Source: Flavobacteriaceae bacterium
GTDB lineage: Bacteria > Bacteroidota > Bacteroidia > Flavobacteriales > Flavobacteriaceae
Reading direction: 5' to 3'
DNA: 6,263 nucleotides
Assembly (NCBI GenBank): GCA_015489265.1
Contig: WFZY01000061.1
Coordinates: 1 to 6,263 of the forward strand
Shown: one piece after another, positions 1 through 5,251 of the stretch
Numbering within the stretch: the stretch's first letter is position 1
How the letters are laid out: the number at the start of each line of letters is the position of its first letter
The notes under the pieces: generated by a model
What the model was told of the DNA's origin: nothing
The model's database searches: none
Seen by the model: the letters and a program-made list of their open reading frames with translations, nothing else
Made by a program: the position numbers and the translations under genes

Positions 1-2
1 AA

Positions 3-89
3 TCAGCTTCAATAAATAAAGATAAAGCCGCATTTGTCAAATCTAGAATTAAAACTTTAAAACAGCAGTTATTTTTGAATAAAAGATAA
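3..89 (+). CDS. Possible 3' end of an unidentified gene (partial, open at left edge)
   Basis: From base 3 a plus-strand frame stays open for 28 codons to a TAA at 87-89, reading SASINKDKAAFVKSRIKTLK and then QQLFLNKR. The basic, helix-prone composition resembles the C-terminal tail of a real protein, and the hairpins from base 153 on would fit a gene end. However, 28 open codons touching the window edge can occur by chance in AT-rich DNA. I recognise no family and propose no function. The bases to the left of the window would settle it. Confidence 0.3.
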   Translation, partial: SASINKDKAAFVKSRIKTLKQQLFLNKR

Positions 90-152
90 TGTGGGTCTAG
101 GTTGTTTTGTGTGGGTAATAATAAATTTAAGCTCAAGAATCAAATCGCATCG

Positions 153-263
153 ATTATCTTTTCAGATAATTTAACCCCTACGGGGTTCTTTATATATGAA
201 GCCCGAAGGGCTGATATTATTGTAATAAATCGTAAAAACAGAATCATTAAAAACCCCAAAGGG
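153..263. repeat. Cluster of short palindromes in the tadA-distal intergenic gap
   Basis: Bases 90-376 hold no convincing gene. Instead there are consecutive perfect hairpins: ATTATCT/AGATAAT (153-159 with 164-170, 4-base loop), AACCCC/GGGGTT (173-178 with 182-187, loop TAC) and GCCC/GGGC (201-204 with 208-211, loop GAA). TTATT/AATAA (217-221 with 224-228) and a weaker CCC-AAA-GGG (255-263) follow. GC-rich triloop stems set in AT-rich DNA are a pattern I recall from gene ends and dispersed repeats in Bacteroidota genomes. The cluster lies downstream of tadA on the minus strand and of any gene ending at 89 on the plus strand, so it could help end transcription or shield 3' ends. No clear U-tract follows the GC stems, so I call it a repeat and not a terminator. 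Confidence 0.55.
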
Positions 264-376
264 ATGGCATTATTATTTGAGATATTATATGTTATCCATC
301 TTAATCGATATAAAACCAATAATTTTATGAACATTCACAAATTTATCAAATAACCAAATAACCGGTTCACCAATTA

Positions 377-820
377 CTACTTGCGCATTTGTTCAAAAAA
401 TTTTTTTAACAAAGCTTCACTTTCGTTAGCCAAAATGCCACCGGTAACTTCGGTTTTCGGATGCACCCGACATTGCCAATGTTGGTAACCGCGTTGTTCG
501 TCACTTGCCCCGAAAACAATTTTTTCTATTTGTGACCAAAAAGCCGCACCGGCACACATTTGGCAAGGTTCCAAGGTAACGTACAGTGTGCAATTTTTAA
601 GATACTTGCTTCCCAAAAAATTAGTTGCAGCCGTAAACGCTAGCATTTCGGCATGTGCCGTCGGGTCATTTAAAGTTTCGACTTGATTGTGCCCTTTGGC
701 AATAATTTGTCCGTTGCAAACGATTACCGCCCCAACCGGGACTTCGCCTTCAGCTAGGGCTAACTCTGCTTCTTGCAGGGCTTTGCGCATAAAATACGTA
801 TCGTCAAAAGGATTGAGCAT
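377..820 (-). CDS. tadA: tRNA-specific adenosine deaminase TadA
   Basis: TadA is a zinc-dependent cytosolic deaminase that converts wobble adenosine 34 to inosine in tRNA-Arg(ACG), letting one tRNA read several CGN codons. The product is 147 residues, a usual TadA length, and covers one complete cytidine-deaminase-like fold. The zinc site is intact: H56-A-E58, where E58 is the expected proton shuttle, and P85-C86-x-x-C89. The family's EVPVGAV segment (26-32), GHN (43-45) and DPTAHAE (52-58) are present; these favour TadA over guanine or cytosine deaminases. I chose the ATG at 820-818. A TTG lies one codon upstream (823-821) and cannot be excluded, but the ATG shares its A with the gpsA TGA stop in a TGATG overlap, the usual layout for coupled translation. 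It is the second gene of the gpsA-tadA unit, with no promoter of its own visible. Stop is TAG. Confidence 0.93.
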   Translation of the reverse strand: MLNPFDDTYFMRKALQEAELALAEGEVPVGAVIVCNGQIIAKGHNQVETLNDPTAHAEMLAFTAATNFLGSKYLKNCTLYVTLEPCQMCAGAAFWSQIEKIVFGASDEQRGYQHWQCRVHPKTEVTGGILANESEALLKKFFEQMRK

Positions 821-1830
821 CAATTGAGTTTTTCTGATAATTTGATAAATTCGGTTTTGGGCAAAGCCCCTTGATACAAAATGCTGTAAACCGCATCTAT
901 AATCGGTGTTTTGGCTTTGTTTTCATTGCGTTCCTGATTGATTTTGTAAGCCGATTCAACTGCATAATAGCCCTCGGCAACCATACGCATTTCCGCCATG
1001 GCACTGCGCACGGTGTAGCCCTTACCAATCATGCTACCAAAAGTACGGTTTCGACTAAAAATGGAATAAGCCGTTACCAACAAATCACCCAAATAAGCTG
1101 AATTGTCAATATTTCGTTTGCGTTTATCGACATTCTTTTTGATGAATTTTTTCATTTCTCTAATGGAATTTGAAATCAATACCGCTTGAAAGTTATCACC
1201 ATATCCCAAACCGTGTGCAATCCCCGATGCTATGGCATACACATTTTTTAAAACGGCTGCCCATTCTATACCGAATACATCTTTGGAATAAGTCGTTTTG
1301 ATATACCAAGAGTTTAAAAATCCGGACATTTGTTTGGCTACGGATTTGCGTTTAGCGGCAATGGTCAAATATGATAAACGTTCCATCGCCACTTCTTCCG
1401 CATGACAGGGTCCGGCAATAACCCCAAGATTTTTTTCGGGAATTTGATAGTATTTTTTAAGATGTTCACCTAAGATTAGCAAAGTTTCGGGTATGATACC
1501 TTTTACGGCTGAAAACACAATTTTATCTTTCAAATCAACCGTTATTTTATCCAATTCCGCTTTGACAAATGCCGACGGAATGGCAATAATAATTGTATCG
1601 GCATACGCCACCACCTCGTTGATATCATTACTGATTTTGATTTGTTCGGGATTAAATAATACTTGTTGCAAATATTTAGGATTGTGTCGATGCAGTTTAA
1701 AATGTTCTAAAGTATAAGCGCTTCGTACATACCAAGCCACTTCGTCCAGATTTTCGGTCAGCATTTTGACAATAGCCGTAGCCCAACTACCGCTACCCAA
1801 AACCGCAACTTTATGTTTGTTTGTTGTCAT
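820..1830 (-). CDS. gpsA: NAD(P)-dependent glycerol-3-phosphate dehydrogenase GpsA
   Basis: GpsA reduces dihydroxyacetone phosphate to sn-glycerol-3-phosphate in the cytosol, supplying the backbone for phospholipids. The 336-residue product matches the family's usual length and looks complete. The N-terminal Rossmann domain begins with VAVLGSGSWATA (8-19), holding the G12-x-G14-x-x-A17 nucleotide-binding pattern. SAVKG (107-111) carries K110. AGPCHAEEV (139-147) corresponds to the family's GPS/H-AEE segment. The helical C-terminal domain has LKNVYAIASG (194-203), with K195 as the expected catalytic lysine, followed by LGDL (247-250, D249) and SRNRTFG (259-265). The ATG at 1830-1828 directly precedes the Rossmann strand and is about 24 bases downstream of a TATATTTG promoter box, giving a short leader. 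It is divergent from pyrH and overlaps tadA at its TGA stop. I see no missing key residue. Confidence 0.95.
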   Translation of the reverse strand: MTTNKHKVAVLGSGSWATAIVKMLTENLDEVAWYVRSAYTLEHFKLHRHNPKYLQQVLFNPEQIKISNDINEVVAYADTIIIAIPSAFVKAELDKITVDLKDKIVFSAVKGIIPETLLILGEHLKKYYQIPEKNLGVIAGPCHAEEVAMERLSYLTIAAKRKSVAKQMSGFLNSWYIKTTYSKDVFGIEWAAVLKNVYAIASGIAHGLGYGDNFQAVLISNSIREMKKFIKKNVDKRKRNIDNSAYLGDLLVTAYSIFSRNRTFGSMIGKGYTVRSAMAEMRMVAEGYYAVESAYKINQERNENKAKTPIIDAVYSILYQGALPKTEFIKLSEKLN

Positions 1831-1853
1831 ATGTAAAATTATTTTGACTTGTA

Positions 1854-1888
1854 CAAATATATGAATTTAATACTTGAAAGATGACAAA
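1854..1888 (-). promoter_or_regulatory. Predicted promoter of gpsA-tadA
   Basis: Read on the minus strand, TTTG (1888-1885) is followed by 23 bases and TATATTTG (1861-1854). This fits the Bacteroidota consensus TTTG...TAnnTTTG, with a spacer at the long end of what is accepted for flavobacteria. A start a few bases downstream of the second box would leave a leader of only about 15-20 bases before the gpsA ATG at 1830. The upstream TTTG lies inside the inverted repeat at 1882-1903. The motif match is seen; activity is inferred. Confidence 0.55.
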
Positions 1889-1903
1889 TTACTTCATTTG
1901 TCA
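1882..1903. repeat. 8-bp perfect inverted repeat between gpsA and pyrH
   Basis: TGACAAAT (1882-1889) and ATTTGTCA (1896-1903) are exact reverse complements separated by the 6 bases TACTTC. Each arm carries, on the outward-reading strand, the TTTG upstream box of one of the two divergent promoters. The symmetry may simply come from two back-to-back TTTG boxes. But the identity extends four bases beyond those boxes, so it could also be the binding site of a dimeric regulator that controls both genes. Confidence 0.6.
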
Positions 1904-1927
1904 ATACATTTATATTTAATATCTTTG
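1897..1927 (+). promoter_or_regulatory. Predicted promoter of pyrH
   Basis: TTTG (1897-1900), 19 bases and TATCTTTG (1920-1927) give a near-ideal match to the Bacteroidota vegetative promoter (TTTG, N19-21, TAnnTTTG). Transcription would begin around 1933-1935, leaving a leader of roughly 55 bases before the pyrH ATG. Its upstream box forms the right arm of the inverted repeat shared with the gpsA promoter. Confidence 0.65.
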
Positions 1928-1940
1928 TTCAAAATCTTTT

Positions 1941-1974
1941 TATCGGTAGAAAAAAAATATTTTTTGAACCGGTA
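1941..1974 (+). promoter_or_regulatory. Hairpin in the predicted pyrH leader
   Basis: Within the predicted leader, TATCGGT (1941-1947) pairs with ACCGGTA (1968-1974), with one G-U pair. After a 2x2 internal loop, six A-T pairs follow (1950-1955 with 1960-1965), closed by the loop AATA. The hairpin takes up most of the leader and ends 15 bases before the pyrH ATG. It could modulate translation or RNA stability. No ligand-binding core of a known riboswitch class is recognisable, so any regulatory role is inferred. Confidence 0.4.
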
Positions 1975-1989
1975 TTTAAACCTAAACAA

Positions 1990-2694
1990 ATGAAATACAA
2001 TAGAATTTTGCTCAAGCTCAGTGGCGAATCGTTGATGGGGAACAAATCTTACGGGATTGACCCCGATAAAGTTGATGAATTTGTACAAGAAATCAAAAAT
2101 ATTTATGACCAAGGTGTTGAAATCGGTTTGGTCATTGGCGGGGGCAATATTTTTCGCGGCTTATCGGCAGCCGGCAAGCAAATGAACCGGACACAAGGCG
2201 ATTTTATGGGTATGCTCGCTACGGTTATTAACGGTATGGCATTGCAGAGCGTGTTGTTGCAAAATGGTATTGATGCCGAATTGTTAAGTGGTTTAAAAAT
2301 AGACAAAGTGGCTGATGAAGTCCATCCGCTTAAAGCCAAGCAGGCGCTTTCAAACGGTAAAATTGTTATTTTTTCGGGGGGTACCGGCAATCCGTTTTTT
2401 ACTACAGATACCGGTGCTGTATTACGGGCACTTGAAATTGACGCCGATGTGATTCTGAAAGGTACACGCGTGGATGGTATTTATGACAAAGACCCCGAAA
2501 AGTACAAAGATGCTGTCAAATTTGACCGGATTACTTATGATGAAGCGCTTCAAAAAGAACTCAAAATTATGGATAGTACGGCTTTTGCACTAGCCAAGGA
2601 TAACCGGCTGCCCATTTTGGTTTTTGATATGAATACCAAAGGCAATTTGTTAAAAGTAGTTAATGGTGAAAAAATAGGAACCTTGGTTCATTAA
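1990..2694 (+). CDS. pyrH: UMP kinase PyrH
   Basis: PyrH phosphorylates UMP to UDP with ATP, the committed step toward UTP, CTP and UDP-sugars; bacterial UMP kinases are typically hexamers controlled by GTP and UTP. The 234-residue product has the full amino-acid-kinase fold. It starts with KLSGE (9-13), then GGGN (50-53) followed by R56, then D71 in the UMP-binding region. TGNPFFTTDTGA (132-143) is the signature loop that recognises the UMP phosphate, and MDSTA (194-198) lies in the C-terminal nucleotide-binding part. The ATG at 1990 follows an A-rich leader without a Shine-Dalgarno sequence, normal for Bacteroidota, and gives the standard N-terminus. The gene stands alone behind its own promoter. 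In many bacteria pyrH lies beside frr or tsf; neither is visible here, although frr could not lie between pyrH and nupG. Only palindromic repeats follow. Confidence 0.97.
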   Translation: MKYNRILLKLSGESLMGNKSYGIDPDKVDEFVQEIKNIYDQGVEIGLVIGGGNIFRGLSAAGKQMNRTQGDFMGMLATVINGMALQSVLLQNGIDAELLSGLKIDKVADEVHPLKAKQALSNGKIVIFSGGTGNPFFTTDTGAVLRALEIDADVILKGTRVDGIYDKDPEKYKDAVKFDRITYDEALQKELKIMDSTAFALAKDNRLPILVFDMNTKGNLLKVVNGEKIGTLVH

Positions 2695-2697
2695 TAT

Positions 2698-2731
2698 AGA
2701 CCTGTTAGGTTTTTCAAAACCTGATAGGTCT
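2698..2731. repeat. Palindromic repeat element just after pyrH
   Basis: The left arm AGACCTGTTAGGTTTT (2698-2713) pairs with the right arm AAAACCTGATAGGTCT (2716-2731) in a 16-bp stem. Two of the pairs are G-U, and the loop is only TC. It begins 4 bases after the pyrH stop codon. I recall elements of the AGACCT...AGGTCT type as dispersed palindromes in Bacteroidota genomes. It could also act as the pyrH terminator or 3'-end stabiliser, but no T-run follows. Confidence 0.65.
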
Positions 2732-2770
2732 GGCATAAATAATAAATGATTAAAAATCAAATAACTAAAT

Positions 2771-2819
2771 AGACCTAGCAGGTCTGCTAGACCTACTAGG
2801 TTTCTAAAACTTGGTAGGT
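2771..2819. repeat. Second palindromic repeat element, compound
   Basis: This element shares the AGACCT/AGGT core of the one at 2698-2731. AGACCT (2771-2776) pairs with AGGTCT (2780-2785) around the loop AGC. The same AGGTCT can pair instead with AGACCT at 2789-2794. A longer stem joins 2791-2803 to 2807-2819 (13 pairs, two G-U, loop CTA). Three alternative pairings suggest two copies joined or partly rearranged. The nupG promoter begins 21 bases downstream. Confidence 0.6.
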
Positions 2820-2839
2820 ATGTGATTTATCAAAAAGAT

Positions 2840-2871
2840 TTTGGCTATTAGCCCGTAAAATAGTAAGTTTG
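2840..2871 (+). promoter_or_regulatory. Predicted promoter of nupG
   Basis: TTTG (2840-2843), a 20-base spacer and TAAGTTTG (2864-2871) match the Bacteroidota promoter consensus. Initiation near 2877-2879 would leave a leader of about 13-15 bases before the ATG at 2892. The spacer contains a short perfect palindrome, GGCTA-T-TAGCC (2843-2853), that touches the last base of the TTTG box and may be an operator. This suggests nupG is transcribed separately from pyrH. Confidence 0.6.
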
Positions 2872-2891
2872 TTCAACCAAAATAACAAATT

Positions 2892-4145
2892 ATGAATAGC
2901 ATAAAATTTAAATTAACCATACTCAACTTTTTAGAATTTTTTGTCTTTGGTGCATGGCTATTGTCATTCGCCAAATATATGTTTGCGACCTTACATTTTT
3001 CCGGCACACAAATTGGTGCCGTTTTTATGACTTTGGGTTTAGCATCTTTAATCATGCCCGGCATTATGGGTATTATCGCTGACAAGTGGTTGGGACCTAA
3101 CAAATTGTTTGCTATTCTGCATATTGTTGGTGGAATATTATTATACTTTTTGGCGCAACAAGGCAGTTTTAACGGTATTTATCTTTTTACATTATTGTAT
3201 TTGATGTTATATATGCCGACTATTGCTTTAGACAACACGATTTCATACTGTATTTTGCAACGCAATGATTATGATGTGGTTAAAACCTTTCCGCCTATTA
3301 GAGTCTGGGGAACTATTGGTTTTATTATAGCTACATGGATAACTGATTATTTTGGTTGGGGTATCAATGCCAATCAATTTTATTTTGCTGCTGTTGCTTC
3401 TGTTTTATTGGGCTTATATACTTTTACTTTGCCCGATTGTCCTGTTGAAAAAGATGCCGGTCAAAAAACTTTGACACAAGCATTGGGACTAGATGCTTTT
3501 GTGTTGTTTAAAGATAAAAAGATGGCTATATTTTTCATCTTTTCCATGTTGTTAGGTGCTGCTTTGCAGATAACGAATATGTGGGGTGAAGCTTTTTTAC
3601 ACGATTTTGGGAACAATCCTGTATTTAAAGACAGTATTATTGTCAAATATAATGGTTTTGTGATGTCGTTATCTCAGATATCCGAAACCATTTTTATCTT
3701 AACCATTCCATTCTTTTTAAAACGCTTTGGTATCAAAAAAGTCATGATAATGAGCATGTTGGCTTGGTTTTTCCGTTTTGGATTATTCGGAATCGGTAGT
3801 CCGGTAGGGGCAGGAGCCATAGCTATTATTTTATCAATGATTGTGTATGGTATGGCGTTTGACTTTTTTAATATTTCAGGGTCTTTATTTGTCGAACAAG
3901 AAACGAATCCTAAAATCAGAGCATCGGCGCAAGGACTATTTATGATGATGACCAACGGAATTGGTGCTATGATTGGCGCTTATGGTAGTGGCTATGTCAT
4001 TGATTTGTTTACTAAAAACGGTGTTCATAATTGGCAAAATATTTGGTTAACTTTTGCAACATACGCTTTAATCATTGCTATTTTATTCGCCGTTTTATTC
4101 AAATATAAACACGAACCGGAGAAACTGGGAGAGATTAAACATTAG
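2892..4145 (+). CDS. nupG: Nucleoside:H+ symporter of the NupG family (MFS)
   Basis: This inner-membrane transporter would import nucleosides with protons. The 417-residue protein is nearly the length of E. coli NupG (418) and, compared from memory, aligns with it end to end with an offset of +1 near the N-terminus. Shared blocks include FPPIRVWGTIGF (133-144), LGLDAF (198-203), MAIFFIFSMLLGA (211-223), SQISETIFILTIPFF (261-275), DFFNISGS (324-331) and IRASAQG (342-348). The residues I recall as lining the NupG nucleoside site all have counterparts: R137, T141, F144, Q226, N229, Q262, E265, Y319 and F323. About twelve hydrophobic membrane segments are visible, as expected. The close relative XapB (xanthosine) cannot be excluded as to substrate. 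The ATG at 2892 follows its own promoter. Stop is TAG. Its position after pyrH fits pyrimidine and purine salvage, but the two genes appear separately transcribed. Confidence 0.92.
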   Translation: MNSIKFKLTILNFLEFFVFGAWLLSFAKYMFATLHFSGTQIGAVFMTLGLASLIMPGIMGIIADKWLGPNKLFAILHIVGGILLYFLAQQGSFNGIYLFTLLYLMLYMPTIALDNTISYCILQRNDYDVVKTFPPIRVWGTIGFIIATWITDYFGWGINANQFYFAAVASVLLGLYTFTLPDCPVEKDAGQKTLTQALGLDAFVLFKDKKMAIFFIFSMLLGAALQITNMWGEAFLHDFGNNPVFKDSIIVKYNGFVMSLSQISETIFILTIPFFLKRFGIKKVMIMSMLAWFFRFGLFGIGSPVGAGAIAIILSMIVYGMAFDFFNISGSLFVEQETNPKIRASAQGLFMMMTNGIGAMIGAYGSGYVIDLFTKNGVHNWQNIWLTFATYALIIAILFAVLFKYKHEPEKLGEIKH

Positions 4146-4300
4146 AGATATTAGTGCCGAGTGGAAAGCGGTAAAGTGCCAAGTTCGTGTTAACGAGTAG
4201 AGATGTATAACATTTCTTCTGTATTGAAAATGAATGAATTGTGAGATTTCTCTCGGCAAAACCCGGGTCGAAATGACAATAAATACCGGCGCTTCGATAC

Positions 4301-4321
4301 AATCCCGATGAAATCGGGATT
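4301..4321. repeat. Perfect 9-bp hairpin with GAA loop
   Basis: AATCCCGAT (4301-4309) and ATCGGGATT (4313-4321) are exact reverse complements around the triloop GAA. It lies 155 bases after the nupG stop with no T-run behind it, so it is probably part of a dispersed palindromic repeat rather than the nupG terminator. Confidence 0.65.
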
Positions 4322-4341
4322 ACTTATCAACCTATTTAAAT

Positions 4342-4404
4342 AGCAGAATCAAAATTTACTGAGTGCCACAAAAAAAGAAGCAGAATCAAAGGTGGGCTGA
4401 GTGC
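4342..4404. repeat. Two-copy imperfect direct repeat upstream of yebC
   Basis: AGCAGAATCAAA occurs at 4342-4353 and 4379-4390. CTGAGTGC follows each copy, at 4359-4366 and 4397-4404, giving a period of 37-38 bases. The bases between the two conserved blocks differ (ATTTA versus GGTGGG). This looks like a diverged tandem duplication or two neighbouring copies of a dispersed repeat. Two copies with internal divergence do not make a CRISPR array. Confidence 0.55.
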
Positions 4405-4473
4405 TGCGACGAAGGAGCAGTGTACCGAAGCCCCGACTATCAGATAACCAATTAAACAAAAAACCAATAAAAT

Positions 4474-5199
4474 ATGGGAAGAGCATTTGAATTTAGAAAA
4501 GCAAGAAAGTTTAAACGATGGGCAACCATGGCAAAGACTTTTACCAAAATAGGTCGTGAAATATCAATGGCGGTTAAAGAAGGTGGCCCTAATCCTGATA
4601 CTAATGCCCGTTTGCGCGCAGCCATACAAAATGCCAAAGCGGCTAATATGCCCAAAGACAATGTCGAACGTGCCATTAAAAAAGCATCCGATAAAGATAC
4701 TGCCGGCTATAAAACCGTTTTGTATGAAGGTTATGCGCCGCATGGTATTGCAGTTTTAGTGGAAACGGCGACAGATAATAACAACCGTACGGTTGCCAAT
4801 GTTCGCAGTTATTTTAACAAACTAAACGGGACGCTCGGCACTTCCGGTTCGGTCATTTTTATGTTTGATCATGTGTGTAATTTTCGCATTAATAAAGAAA
4901 ATTTACCCATGGATTTGGAAGAACTCGAGTTGGAACTCATTGATTTTAATGTAGAAGAAATTTTTGAAGATGAAGATGGTATTTTGATATATGCGCCCTT
5001 TGGCGAATTTGGCAATATTCAAAAATATCTGGAAGAAAACAAGTTGGAAATCTTATCATCCGGTTTTGAATATATCCCGCAAGTCACTAAAAAATTATCC
5101 CCCGAACAGCAAGCTGAAGTCGAGAAACTTTTAGAAAAAATGGAAGAAGACGAAGATGTCCAAAATGTTTATCATACGATGGACACTTCGGGTTCATAA
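4474..5199 (+). CDS. yebC: YebC/PmpR/TACO1-family translation factor or regulator
   Basis: Members of this family were first described as DNA-binding regulators (PmpR). More recent work links bacterial YebC and mitochondrial TACO1 to translation, helping ribosomes through difficult stretches such as polyproline. The 241-residue product is full length. The basic N-terminal helical domain has the Bacteroidota form MGRAFEFRKARK (1-12), W16, FTKIGREI (23-30), GGPNPDTNARLR (37-48) and AKAANMPKDNVERAIKKA (54-71). The core continues with YEGYAPHGIAVLVE (84-97), TDNNNRT (100-106) and LGTSGSV (121-127), then a strongly acidic C-terminal part (147-168 and 215-229). The ATG at 4474 gives the expected N-terminus behind an A-rich leader. 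The gene is convergent with the glucosaminidase gene and follows a repeat-filled gap, so it is probably monocistronic. Whether this copy binds DNA or the ribosome cannot be told from the sequence. Confidence 0.93.
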   Translation: MGRAFEFRKARKFKRWATMAKTFTKIGREISMAVKEGGPNPDTNARLRAAIQNAKAANMPKDNVERAIKKASDKDTAGYKTVLYEGYAPHGIAVLVETATDNNNRTVANVRSYFNKLNGTLGTSGSVIFMFDHVCNFRINKENLPMDLEELELELIDFNVEEIFEDEDGILIYAPFGEFGNIQKYLEENKLEILSSGFEYIPQVTKKLSPEQQAEVEKLLEKMEEDEDVQNVYHTMDTSGS

Positions 5200-5210
5200 A
5201 AGTTTTTTTC

Positions 5211-5251
5211 AAAAAATAGGGCAGAGTATTTCTATTTGACTCTTATTTTTT
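5211..5251. terminator. Possible bidirectional terminator between yebC and the glucosaminidase gene
   Basis: The convergent gap is only 32 bases. AAAAAATA (5211-5218) and AGAGT (5223-5227) pair with TATTTTTT (5244-5251) and ACTCT (5239-5243), a 13-bp stem with a 4-base bulge (GGGC). T-runs lie at the 3' side on either strand, as expected for an intrinsic terminator used from both directions. The stem is AT-rich and overlaps the last codons of the minus-strand gene, so the call is moderate. Confidence 0.4.

Larger units (their letters stand above)
4146..4473. other. 328-base intergenic gap made of short repeats
   Basis: No gene or clear Bacteroidota promoter box is visible in this gap, so yebC's promoter is unassigned. 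It contains AGTGCCGAGT (4153-4162) and AGTGCCAAGT (4175-4184), and a GAGA-TT-TCTC palindrome (4243-4252). Next come ACCCGGGT (4261-4268) and CGAAATGACAAT (4269-4280), a combination I recall from dispersed Bacteroidota intergenic repeats. A strong hairpin (4301-4321) and a 37/38-base imperfect direct repeat (4342-4404) follow. The last about 30 bases before yebC are A-rich, a usual leader for this phylum. Confidence 0.6.

Noticed and set aside
31..45. Minus-strand ATG (33-31) just after a TAGATTTG box (45-38), suggesting a leaderless gene running off the left edge
   Set aside because: No TTTG box is found at a suitable distance upstream, only 11 codons are visible, and it conflicts with the plus-strand frame ending at 89.
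102..353. 83-codon plus-strand open frame starting at a TTG
   Set aside because: It runs straight through the palindrome cluster, has a weak start, no recognisable family features, and a competing open frame on the other strand (140-334). It is best explained as AT-rich intergenic DNA.
1941..1974. Known riboswitch upstream of pyrH
   Set aside because: The structure is a single simple hairpin in a leader of about 55 bases, too small for a recognised ligand-binding class.
1894..2112. 72-codon minus-strand open frame across the pyrH start
   Set aside because: It overlaps the pyrH promoter, leader and first 40 codons. The pyrH protein motifs in this region are unambiguous.
2103..2390. 95-codon minus-strand open frame inside pyrH
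   Set aside because: Shadow of a well-supported gene; the translation has no family features.
2698..2819. Possible CRISPR-like repeat pair
   Set aside because: There are only two diverged palindromic units, with no equal-length unique spacers and no cas genes nearby.
3674..3955. 93-codon minus-strand open frame inside nupG
   Set aside because: Antisense shadow of conserved transporter segments, including DFFNISGS and the substrate-site region.
4342..4404. Possible small CRISPR or iteron array before yebC
   Set aside because: Just two copies with divergence inside the unit, and no initiator or cas gene; a diverged duplication or dispersed repeat is simpler.
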